Source: Apteryx mantelli (taxonomy: Eukaryota; Chordata; Aves; Apterygiformes; Apterygidae). Taken from it: DNA of 64,000 bases. The notes under the pieces are model-generated. The model saw only the letters and a list, made by a program, of their open reading frames with translations, was not told the origin of the DNA and made no database searches. Of this stretch, positions 1-11,000 are shown in pieces. The translations under genes and the position numbers were made by a program. The DNA lies in the NCBI RefSeq assembly GCF_036417845.1, contig NC_090020.1:43570425-43634424 (forward strand). Direction: 5' to 3'. The stretch's first letter is position 1. Every line of letters begins with the position of its first letter.

Positions 1-3000
1 TCTTCCTAATACTTTACTGAATTAAACAATTGGAAAACTGAGGGAGAGAAGAGTGTTTTCATTTTGAGATGACATGGACAGTTTTTGTAATAAAATGTAT
101 TTTTGCTTTTGAATACCCTCTCCAAACAAAATAGCTTATACCAGCTCAGACTTGCCCATTTTCTTGAGGTTTGGTTATATGGTAACAGAAATAACTAATG
201 CCAAAATCCTTCGCTCGGACTTTCCCCTACCCTGTCTCTCTTCCCAAGATGTTTGGAAGAATCCCCTCTCTGCTGGAGTTGACTCCTACAGTTATGCTCT
301 GGTTGCTTAACAGAATTAGTGCATGCCAGTTTGTAACTCCTGCTAACAGGGCAAGTCCGCAGGGATAACCATGCAGCATTGTGGATATTGCTACTGCGTT
401 GCTGCAGGATGCAAAGAACGGCAGTTGCTTCACCATGTCGCAGAGCCTGTGCTGTTTCCCTTCCCTTCCCTTACCAGATTTCAGTATCTGGCAGTTAAAG
501 AGGACAGGTAGCAAAATGTGGTGTGTGCAAGTGCAATTGCTGCTGTAGAACTAGCATGGCAGAATCTGGTTTTAATGGTGTGGCAACTTCAGTCATGTAA
601 ATTGGGGTTTTGTGTATCAGGAAAGGTGACAGCTGTGAGGGTCGTACAGTGCTAATGCACTGGGTAAGCTCAGACCTCAAAAATGAAGCAAAAAGTTCAT
701 GATAATATTAAGGACAATTTTTTTTCCAGATTTTTTTGTTTTTTTCTTTCTAAATAAACAAAACCTGAACAGGACCAGCCTTGAAACTTTTTTCTGAAAA
801 AATCATGTTAAGGAGAAAGATGGCTTGCATATCTTTGAGTAGGAAAAACTACAGCTGTAAGAGAAGAGCAAGCTTGCCTGATCAAAAAAAAAAAAAACAT
901 GAATTTTAAAGATTAAAGTGCAGAAGTCTTGTCTGAACAGTGCAAACAGAGGATGATATCTGTGTGTAATATTCTGTTATGTGCAATGTCTTATGAGGCC
1001 AGAAAGCTGTGGAGCTCTCCGCAGGAGTGCTAGAAGGTGAGGGAGCAATATGAGAGAATGGGGAGTAGCAGGACTCTTGGAGGAAAAATGTTTGTGGTTG
1101 AATACGACATAGTCATCCAAGGCCACGTTCCATGTGAAACAAGTGGGTTTTAACTGTTGTTAAAATAATTACTCAAGTACATGGAGTTTCTGGTACAAGA
1201 TGGCATATGGGAATGTGCTGAACCAAATTAATCAAAACTGTTGGAAGGCTGTTAGGGAGTTATGAAAGGATGTATTGATGAGATCCTGAACAGTGGGATT
1301 GTTCTGCGAGGGCTGACAGACTTGTCTGTGCTCAGCCTGATTCTTTGAAGCAAAATCAAATATTTCTCTGTGTGAACCCTTTAATTTGTGGACCAGGCCG
1401 AACAGCATTTAGACAATACTCGCTTTTTTACTAGGCTAAATACGTGTCAGGAAGTGACAAATACTGTGTACAGTTGACCTGCAGCTGGGTCACTTGGAGC
1501 TCCAGCAGAGGTGCAGTGGCAGACAGATATTGGGCAACTGGTGCTGTTACCACCCATCAGCTGTCCCCCTCACTGGCCCTCGGAGGACTTGGCCCTCCTT
1601 CAGGAGGGGTATCGAACTCGAAGTTCTCCAGTCGCCACGGTTTTCAGTTAGATACAGTAAGCTGAGAGTGCTTTAATATGCTGGGCTGGCACGATTGATT
1701 CAGGGAGCAGACTGGAGGACCGCGTTCCCTAGTAATGCAAACTGTCCGATTTTAGTTTCCTGACGCACATCCATTTGGGGCTGTATCACAGTTCTAAAGG
1801 TATTAGGGAATTAATTTTATGAGACTTGATGCGTCTGTCTTGACTTTTAGAACAAAAAGAGCTACTTAAAAATTAGTGTAATCCATTCATTAGCATTAAG
1901 GTGTATTTCTGCATTGCTGGTGTGTTAAGTCAGGAAGGGCCTGTCACATCATCATATCTTCAGTGTTAAGTATAGTCAGTTCTCAGTTATCTGCAGTAAG
2001 AGGTGCTGGAGTAAAACGGGTAAAGCAAAACTATAGATAATGCAGATTGTATTTAAATGTTGTTCTAAGAACGTACAGTGCAGGCATCATGGTGATGAGA
2101 AAGGTAAGGCTTGAGTTTTGAGGTTTGGGGATTCCTGAAATGTCAGTGAAATGAGCTGGTAAGGCCTCGTGGCGCGTTACTGTATGAATGCAGTTATTCT
2201 GTTAGCTCCTTGGAGCCGAGCGTCTCCACAGCCTGGGTGAGTGAGGGCTGGCAGAAGTGCAAGGATAGCACAAAGGACGTTACGCTGGCAGCCCGCTTGT
2301 GTCATCCAGCTGTTGCGTTTTGTCACAGCTTACGCTGGCTCATTTTCAGAGACAGAAGCTGCCTTGTTATTACATGTCTTGCCTAGAGCTTAGCACAGCA
2401 AGCTCCCCAGCAACCCCTGGCCTGTAAACAAGTGCCTGAAAGATGATTTCTGCTAGAGCCAAAGAGCTTTTGGTGCTGTGAATCACGCAGGTTTGTCGGA
2501 TCAGTGCTCCCCTCTTTATGGAAGATGTAAGGTTGCAGTGGAGCAGCTGTGTGCCTTGTCCTGATCTTCACAGTTGTGCTGGGCAACTGTTAAATAGCTG
2601 TAGGAGCTTTTCCATGCATGCTCCTTGAGGAGTGCGCTCTTCTGTCGCACATCCTTGTGTGGTTTGGGGTGAGTTAGCAGTGCCTGGAAGTGCAGCACAG
2701 GTGGCGACTCCCGTTACTGACAGTGTCTCTTGTGTCAAGTAAATTCACAGTAGATTGGTCTGGGAATCCTTTTGCTCTTGTGCTCTCTAGGGACATTAGT
2801 TTTCAGAAGACTATTTTTATCTTTCATCTGGAAAGGAAAATGTGACTATTTTTGATGTAGGTTTGCATCTGTGAGCTTACCACCATCCTATCTGTGAAGG
2901 GAGGAAGACCATAAATATTAAAATAGATTTTTTTCTTCAAGCTAGAAGAGTTGATTCTGTGTAAGATTTTGTTCATCTGTAAGGGCATGAGTAATCAGGA

Positions 3001-6000
3001 AAGGCTTTTTGAAAACATGTCTTACGTCTACGCTTGACCCCCTAAGGTTTGGGTTCCACTGAGACGAGAGCGATCAGGTTCTTCCTTTCTTTAATTCATA
3101 ACCTTTGTAGCTCTTTTTCTCTTCTCTCTGCAAGCAAACATTAGCACCACACCAAAAATCCAGTGACCCAAATATTGGACGGTCATACTTGTGTCATGGA
3201 AAAGATGTAATATTGCCATTTTGTCCTCCACAAAACATTTCTCTTGTCGGTGTTTAAAAAGATGAAGTATAATCCCGGACAGTAGTGAGGGAATGACATA
3301 ATGCTAGTTTGGCCCTTATTTGCTTATTTAAAAGGTTGTAATGTTCTAAAATATGGCATCTGAGAGAGGAGGAAATTGCATTAATTCTTCTTGGAAGCAC
3401 TCTTCATTATTGTGCTGTGCCAAATAAAGCACAAAGAAAGAGTGGATTATAATAATATAAAACTTCATTTTTGGATCTTGGACAAAATCACTGCCTCCCC
3501 AAAGGATATTGGCATGGATTTACCAATTTTTATTCCTAGTTGGTTTCTTTTCAGTCACCAGCCTACGTACAGGCTTCCTATCTGTTGCTTGGAACTTATT
3601 CTGGCGTTTCTTAAAATTCAAAAATCCCATGGCATCATCTCATAGATGAGGCATATGGATTGCATTGCTTCTGCCTATCACCTCAGCCCCAGCAAGAAAG
3701 ACAGATTAGTCTTTAACTTATTAGGAGTTAGTACATCAGCATTGTAACTGTAACAACACAAGCAGTCCTCCCAAAACAAACGAGAATTACCAGATTTGGA
3801 GTCCAGTTTACTTTACTGTGCCAGTGGTTTGGGAGCTGATAGATCATGGATCAATTGTCCCTGTTTCAGAGGTGAATGCAAGTGAAATGGAGTAAAGCTG
3901 AAGTAAATGTGAACAGAGCCATTTAGGAGGGGATCTACCGCTCATGGGAACGGAGTGATTCCTAGTAGCTGTGTATTCTATTAAGTATGGCATTGATATA
4001 AAGGCATATATAGTACTGCATATATGTCGCAAGGTGGTGCTGTTCAACCAAAGGTGAAATGTGTTATAGTATTGCCAAGAAAAAAAAGGCTTCTACATTG
4101 TACAAATGTAGTAGTTTGTGAGTGCATGTATGCATGTTTATGCACAGGATTTCAGACACTGCGAGAACAATTCATCTGTCTTATTTCAAGGCTGATAAGC
4201 CAGATACTGTGTTTTTCTGGTATCTGTGTAGCTTGTATGCATTCCTCCTCAACACAAATGTTTCAAATTAGCACCAAGCAAATGTTAAGAAGGCCTTGCA
4301 TATGGTGTGGAAAAGAAGCAAATTACCGAGGAGCAAGAGAAAGTTTTCAGCTTATCAAGTATGTCCATAAACAGGAAGCACTTAAATGGTGTGGAAAATA
4401 ATCTTTTTAATTTCAATTTATAAATGTCAGGAATTAGATCCACTGTTTTGTTCTTGGTGAACTGATCTATTTCTTGATGTTATGTTCCCAAGCAAACATC
4501 CAAGAGAGTAACAGCTAATCTGATTAGTAAAATCAACTGTTGCATTGTTGTTAAATTATGTTATTGCCTTGTGCCTCTGTCAGAATGGTATTTTACCAGA
4601 CCATTGTGGTCTAAGGACAAAGGTGAGACATGGGTTGCTTGAAGTAATATCTTCTATAATGTAACTGGTACAGTATGAAAAAACAGCCAAACTTTCAGGC
4701 CTTCCAAGGCTACCTTCAGATTTTCAGGCTTGTGCACCCAAAAGCTTGTCTAATTTTTCCAACTGTATCAGTTAGTCTAATAGTGTGTGCCAGCAAAAAC
4801 CACATCATGCTGTGTTAATGGTAGTATCTGCTTATCAAAACAAAGAAGGAATCTTGAGGTCCAGTGGACCTGCTAACCGAAAGACCACTCTGGATCAAAT
4901 TAGCTCAATTAAAAATTTCCAAAATAGCAGCTGGGCTTTCAGACACCTTCATCTTTTGTAAATGACCATTGTAAAATAATTCAGTCATTGTCATAAATCC
5001 TTTAATTTTTGTATTGCTTTATCAATAAATAGCTGTTTAAAAAAAGGTGTCTATAGTTGATGGCTGAGACTTCTTAAAAACGGCTTGAATTGTCACTTCT
5101 TGTTGACAAAATTCTTGATGGAAATGTGCTACTCTCCTGGGCTAGTGGATTTTTTTTAGATGACAAGACAAAAAGAGCCAATGATATTGTGCTAACATAC
5201 ACATTCAGCCATGTACCCTTAGGAGAACTACATATGGAAAAGACTGGGGAAAAAATGACTGCCTATCGTTTTCTTGTGTTTATAGTTTAGATCTTGCGTG
5301 TCATGATTGATTTGCTAATCTCTTGGCTATTTTCCTTAGTACATGAGTAGTGCAACTGTGATGAGGTCAGAACAATCACCTTATAATTAAGCAAGATTTA
5401 CCAGTGTCTGTATGTGCCCGTATGGTGGCATATCTTTCCATAAATGCTCAAAGATAAAACTCCTTTTCTCTTCCAGTTCAAAATGAAAACTTAGCTACTT
5501 TTTTATGTTAAAATATAATACAAAAAGAATGTGCAAAATGGTCTGATTCCCTATTCTTCAGTGTTCATTGTTCTTATTTCCTCATTTTAAAAAGGTTAAA
5601 GTTACCAATTTGTTTTCTTGATGTCATGTCAAACTGTAGGTGTGAAAAGCCAAATAAAACATAATAAAACTGTTAGCTGTATTGGATTTATCCCTAGTTG
5701 TCTTCAATAGTTATTGAATTCAATTGTAGATTGTATTTAGAAAAGGAAGTGTTCCCTACTTTATATGCCTGAGTACAAATTTTTTAAACTCATTATGAAA
5801 TGATCTGATGGACTGAAGGGAGGAGGGTGCAGAAGCATCCTTCCATATACACTGGTTCTCTTAATGAGAACATGACTGTCCTTTTCAGACTAATGTAACA
5901 CAAATGCTTTCCTCACCCCAAAAAAATTTCTCCTGGTATTCAACATTTTTCTTTCTTCTTAATTTTATTCTTCCTGTGCATGGGCATTGGATCACCCTAA

Positions 6001-6749
6001 ATGATTTCACTTTTCCAAGATCTTATTTTTCTCACTGTATCCCTGATCAGAGGCAATTTCTTTGAGTTCCTTTATCACTGCTCCTTTCTTATCACAGACC
6101 GCATGCATAATATTTCTTTTTATCATTTAAGCTTACTCTAGTTACCACTTAAATGAGCTAGAATCTTTTCACTGCTTTAGGTCTGATCCCAATTCTGCCA
6201 TATGTCTACATGTCTCTTCAAAATGTGTTCTCCAAATGAGTTGAACTTCAGTAAAGCATACGTTTATCTGTGGTATTTATACACATACTTTGTATTTGAT
6301 TAATTATAGTTATATTCTACATTTTGCAGGATTTGGTATGTTTTGGCCACATCCATTAAAAGAGTATTAATGCATTGTATGGCATACTATGTAATATAGT
6401 GACTTTGCTTTTTCTGACTTGGATGCAATTCGGTGTCATCTTTTTGGTTTGGACGTATATGTAATTCTCCAGATGTACTCTTACAAGAGAGTTGTACTTG
6501 CACACTCTTTGTGCATAAAGCTAAAAATGTGTTTGGATTTTGGCAGGTTTTGTTAGTGCGGTATCTTAATTACTAGCTTCTATAAAAGGAAGTATCAGCT
6601 TTTTTCTTAGTATTTCTGCCTTCTTTCATTAGCATGAATAATAGCTTCCCCCAGTCAAAATAGCTTGTGTTATTTCAAAAAAGGCAAGAACAGGGTTTTT
6701 TATGTTGTCCTAAGATTTAGTGGCTTTTTTGCTTTTTCTTTTTTTTTAG
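1..6749. other. 5' flank or upstream intron of TICAM2; no gene recognised
   Basis: This AT-rich stretch ends in a polypyrimidine tract and AG acceptor at 6748-6749, so at least its right end is probably intron. The open frames are short and show no family resemblance. I looked for the last exons of TMED7, which lies directly upstream of TICAM2 in other vertebrates, and did not recognise them. There is no CpG island, so any first exon of TICAM2 is probably further upstream or non-coding and unrecognisable. Short homopolymer runs occur, for example near 720-740 and 884-897. No known repeat was identified with confidence. Confidence 0.6.
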
Positions 6750-6806
6750 AATGGAAAAACAGATGCTAATCGCGTCAGCAACTCATTTTTGGATGTGTTT
6801 GTCGTA
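6748..6806 (+). promoter_or_regulatory. TICAM2: Splice acceptor and in-frame leader of the TICAM2 coding exon
   Basis: A long pyrimidine tract (about 6726-6747) is followed by AG at 6748-6749, a good 3' splice site. The exon would begin at 6750. The 57 bases from 6750 to 6806 are open in the same frame as TICAM2 and encode 19 residues with no stop before the TICAM2 methionine. They act as 5' UTR if translation starts at 6807. They would be coding in a TMED7-TICAM2 readthrough transcript if the upstream exon ends in the matching phase. The acceptor is seen directly; its use is inferred. Confidence 0.6.
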
Positions 6807-7463
6807 ATGGGCAGTACTAATTCCAAACCAACTCTTTCACCAGATAGCAGCAAAAAGGCTAAGAATATGCGTACGGGTCGGAGAGACTCCAAGCAAGTTA
6901 ATGAATTGTGTGGCCTCTCTGCTGAAATCAGGGAGCCTGCAAGTAGGTCTCCAGGAGTTTGCAGCAGTAATGAGAATATTGAGGGTGTTTTCTATAAGTT
7001 TGTGATCCTGCATGCTGAGAATGATGTAGATGAAGCCATCCGGATCCAGAACCTGCTGCAGAATAAATTTTGTATTAAACCTGGAATAATCTTTGCTGAG
7101 ATGCCTTGTGGTAAACATATCTTGGAAAATTTAGGTGATGCTGTGAATGGCTCGGCATGGACTATTATACTACTGACAGAAAATTTTCTGAATGGTCCTT
7201 GGTGTGAGTTTCAGTCTTACACCTGCCTTGCCAATGCTCTTAACAAACAGCATAAATACAACTCTGTGATACCTGTGAGGCCGCTGAATAACCCACTTCC
7301 CCGGGAGAAGATTCCTTTTGCCTTGCAGGCTATTAATGCCCTGGAAGAAGACAGTCCTGGCTTTGCAAAACAAGTGGAGAGGATTTTCCAGGAGTCTACG
7401 TACAGGCAACAGCGAGAGATATGGAGGAGAGAAAGGATGAAAGAGAAACTGGAGCACTTGTGA
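6807..7463 (+). CDS. TICAM2: TIR domain-containing adaptor molecule 2 (TRAM)
   Basis: TRAM is the sorting adaptor that links TLR4, after endocytosis, to TRIF (TICAM1) and so to IRF3 and type I interferon; it works on plasma and endosomal membranes. The frame encodes 218 residues, against 235 in human. I chose the start at 6807 because it gives Met-Gly-Ser-Thr-Asn-Ser, an N-myristoylation signal as required in TRAM, and because -3 G and +4 G give a strong Kozak context. In-frame non-ATG codons extend upstream to 6750. Residues 1-60 are divergent, serine- and lysine/arginine-rich, with possible basophilic kinase sites near Ser15 and Ser28. The TIR domain spans about 61-205: KFVILHA strand A, BB loop with KPGIIFAEMPCG (Pro100 and Cys101, matching human Pro116 and Cys117), then AVNGSAWTI, HKYNSVIP and the FALQAINALEE region. 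The coding sequence is a single exon, as in mammals. No frameshift or premature stop is present. FEM1C follows on the same strand, as in human 5q22.3. Confidence 0.96.
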   Translation: MGSTNSKPTLSPDSSKKAKNMRTGRRDSKQVNELCGLSAEIREPASRSPGVCSSNENIEGVFYKFVILHAENDVDEAIRIQNLLQNKFCIKPGIIFAEMPCGKHILENLGDAVNGSAWTIILLTENFLNGPWCEFQSYTCLANALNKQHKYNSVIPVRPLNNPLPREKIPFALQAINALEEDSPGFAKQVERIFQESTYRQQREIWRRERMKEKLEHL

Positions 7464-7980
7464 TGGTGAAAAAAGCTATGTAAAGACAGGTGATGATTAG
7501 AATAAAGCAGAAGTGGTATTTTTTGCTCTTATTCTGTTAAGGAAGAGAAACTCTTCTTTTGATAAAACTAATGATAAAGTTCTCAGAGAAGGCATGTTAA
7601 TTAAGTACTGGGGAATGCATGCTGCATATCAACACAACTGTCGCTGTGCCTGCTTAGAAGCACAAGATGCTGCTTTCCACCACCCTTAACTGGTTTTGTC
7701 TTTATTTTTTGAGCTCTGCCAGAGATGTATTGTCTTCCGTTAACAGGTACAGCTCTTCACATCTTGTGGCTGATACTGAAAAATATAAGTAAATGAGGAA
7801 TACTTGTCATTATTATGAAACTGATATATTATGAAAGGCACTCTACGAAATAAGCTGCTACTTTAAGAAATGGACGCTTAAATATGTAGATATTTTTATT
7901 GCACTTTGTTTTTATATAGCAAACACTTTTTGATGCATCCTGAATGTTTTGTTGTTTAATAAACACTTTCTTGGCTCCTT
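7464..7980 (+). other. TICAM2: TICAM2 3' UTR
   Basis: The AT-rich sequence after the TGA stop runs to a canonical AATAAA and is taken as the 3' UTR. An earlier AATAAA at 7501-7506 lies only 38 bases after the stop and is unlikely to be the main site. The end is inferred from the signal, not observed. Confidence 0.55.
7958..7963 (+). terminator. TICAM2: Polyadenylation signal AATAAA, probable main site of TICAM2
   Basis: A canonical hexamer sits about 495 bases after the stop codon. A T/GT-rich stretch follows within 20-45 bases (about 7980-8005), as expected for a downstream element. A second AATAAA at 8021-8026 could be an alternative site. Confidence 0.6.
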
Positions 7981-8020
7981 TTGACTAAGCTTGGTTTGGT
8001 ACATTCTTTAAAGGAAAAAA

Positions 8021-8026
8021 AATAAA
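8021..8026 (+). terminator. Alternative polyadenylation signal AATAAA downstream of TICAM2
   Basis: This second canonical hexamer follows an A-rich run 58 bases after the first signal. It may give a slightly longer TICAM2 transcript. Only the motif supports it. Confidence 0.3.
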
Positions 8027-8049
8027 CAATTATATTAGAATAATGCGGG

Positions 8050-11000
8050 AAACTGTCTTCAAGATAAATATTCTGAACTCAGGTTGGAAAAGGAGAGCCG
8101 CAGAAATCGCATCATTTTGAATTACTTGTATTTTATGCTTTTCAAATCCTAGTTCTTAAGTGTATTTGAACAGATTTAAGATGGATCTTCACTGCTTTTT
8201 TTTCCTCCTGTACTTCATAGGACTGCTGCCTATGATTCAGTAAACCACTTACATAGGATTTAAGGATAACTTTGTAGTGCTGATGTGGAAGGAAATTACT
8301 GAAATAGCATTGGAAACCTTTGTTTTTTTTCTGGTGGAAATGAAATTAAAGCATATGGTAGTTTATTATTTTCCGAATTATTGAAAGTTGCCTATTCTGG
8401 GAGTGGGGGCAGTCAGCTCCGAGCAAAACAGTTTGTCCTGTGCTGAAGCGATGGGCTGGTGAGTGGGGCTTTGGCATCCGGACCAAGGCAAATCCCATAT
8501 TGACAAGTTAGCTAACGTCGTGGCTCTGCTGCTCCTTCCTTGTTGCGTGAGTTTGGGCACATCCTGCCTCTGTGCCCTATTTTGCAAATAAGGAGAATAA
8601 GAAGTATGTATGTCTGCCTTAAAACCGGGGCAGAAGACAAAGGAAAAGAGAAGGGGCGCAGGTGCAGTCTCTTCGGGGCTCTTACCTAGCTAAGCCCTTC
8701 AGAAAAGGGAGACCAGTCCCCTCGGGCGCTGAGCGCGCCTCGGCAGCCCGGAGCCTGCCTTCCTGAGCTGCCGAGTTGGTGCGTCACGGCTACGTCTCCT
8801 TTCCACCTCTGTAAAACCATTTCTCTTGGCTGCTCCCAGAAACCAGGGCAACACCAGCTGCCTGGCTGTGAGGAGCCCGTACTCCCAGGTAACGTCCTCC
8901 TGGGCAGCTCTCGGATGGTGTTTGCGGGTTGAAGTCCCCCAGTCACTTGCACTTATGCGTTGTTTTCTTTCCATAGCTTTTTCAGCCAAAAAGTACTCCT
9001 GCTGCACGCCGTCTGCATGAGTGACACAGGCAGCTATCTTGTATGCTGGTGCCTACAAACAAAACTTGCCCTCTTGTTTCCATGCGGAAATTTGTAGCTT
9101 GTCACTACTGATTCCATACACGGCCTCGTCTGCAGAGACCTTTACCTTTCCCGCAGCCGGCTGGGTGCTGGCCGTGACTCCTGCCTGTCGTCCTGCCAGG
9201 CTTTATCCGGGTGATCAGCGTGCTCCCCGGCGAGCTGACAGGCACCTGACGACTAAGGGAAAGTCAGCCTGGCAGTTACGGGCTCTGACCAAACGCGACT
9301 GGTGTTATCCATTTCAGGCTGTATCCTGCGCCCACTGCAGCTCAGCTGTGGTCCTGCTGCTGGGGCTGTGCACCAAGTCCCCAGAGGTCCCGTGGCAGAG
9401 CGCTATGCCTCAAAGGGTACGCGAGGATACCATGGCAAAGGGAGGAAAACAGTGTTCTGTGCTAAAAAAAGCCTGAGGCATGCTTATGTCATCCCATCGC
9501 AAGCTACTTGTGCTTGAGGATGTAAGGGATGTTACTCTAGTCCGTCTTTGGTACCACGAGGGAAGAACAGCCAAAAGAGTTGTGAGCAATACTGCACTAC
9601 AACCTGGATGTATGGAATTGCATTTAAAGCTGAATTTCCTTTCTCCAGGAGAAGTTAGCGTGTTGTTGCCATGGCTATAGCGTTTGTGAAGGAGACTCGC
9701 ATGGATCTTAAAGCGCTCTGCAGCCAGCAGCATCTGCGCTACTTGGGCCCGCGCAAAGGGCTCTCCTTTCTCCGCAGCAAATGGGGAGAAGCAGGTACTG
9801 ACTACCCATGTTCCCTGTGCTACAACAGCAGCCTTGGAAGCAGCTGCCTAGTTAACATTTGAAATTCGGATGTGCCCAGAGAGAAGAGGAAGGGTGGTCT
9901 TGCAGCCGAGGAGCAGAGCGAAGGCTTCACCCTACCCCTTGTTCTTCACGCCTGCCCGAGCGTCACTGGGCAGCTCAAGTGAGGCATGAGCTTTCAGGGT
10001 GCCTAGATGTCAAAAGAAGCACATCTGGAAAAAAAAACCCACTCTCTGAAATCTGTTTGAACTCCCCCTTCTTTTCCCCCAGCAAGGTAGATGCTTAAAG
10101 ACCTACAAAAATTCAGCAGTAACCTCTATGCCTTCCCCTTTTCATCTGTTAGATAAGGACAATGTCACAGAAGTATAGTGAAGCTACCTATATTTTATTT
10201 ACAAAGTCTTCTCGCATTGCATTACACAACAGGAATGGCATTACGCAATGGGAAATAGAGCTGAAACACTTCATATGCCTAATGGTGTATTTGGCTTTCC
10301 CTGCAATAGATTATTAGTGATGTTTTTAAATTTTCCTTTGCTCTGCCTGAAGGCCTTTAAGGACTTCCACCAAAAAAAAAAAAAAAAGTTGAGACTTAAC
10401 TGGAATAAACCGTTGTCTGTTTTTCTCTCTTAAATGTACATTCCTCATGCAAAATTTCTGGCACATGCATCAGATGCTTCCTAATCAAATTGGCATGTGG
10501 CAAATGCGAAGTGTTCTGGCTGCTACCTCAGCCTGCACTGTGCTCCTCTCCTAGAGGAAAGGCAGGGTAAAAGCAGGAGCTTTTCTTCTCAGAAAATCAT
10601 CATTCTCATTCTGTGGAACCAGTAAAAGTTAAAAATATATATACTGAGATAAGGCTCTTCACCCTTCCTGTACCTGCTTATCAGATTTCCGTGCTGGGCG
10701 CTTCGCCTTAGGTCTCTGGCTGGTATCTGTTGTCAGGGTGATACCTAAGGAAAGGGCAATGCCTGAGTACCCGAGGTACTCAGGGAATAAATCCAAGAGA
10801 TTTATAAATCTTAAGTAAGCTCAGGCAATCTGTGGAGAACAGGTTTAATAAGCTCAGTGCAGTTTGCATTAGAAAGTAAGCAAACAGCTCCAATCTGCTC
10901 TAACTAAATCTTCTGAGGAGTCTTTGAGAGAAGCCCTTAGTAAAGTGTATTTTAGTAATCCAATTTGCAGGAAAAATGGAGGAGATGCTCACATAGTGCA

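Noticed and set aside
4024-4401. 125-codon open frame in the TICAM2 upstream region
   Set aside because: Composition is unremarkable with no domain or splice context, and its length is within chance for the window.
1-6749. TMED7 exons expected upstream of TICAM2
   Set aside because: No translated segment resembles a p24/emp24 GOLD domain or its coiled-coil and membrane tail; the gene presumably lies left of the window.
6789-6806. Start of TICAM2 at the upstream TTG codon
   Set aside because: TTG is an unlikely vertebrate start. The ATG at 6807 has strong context and produces the required Met-Gly myristoylation signal.
9021-9476. 151-codon open frame in a GC-richer intergenic patch
   Set aside because: It overlaps several frames on both strands, has no conserved domain, and has no promoter or splice context.
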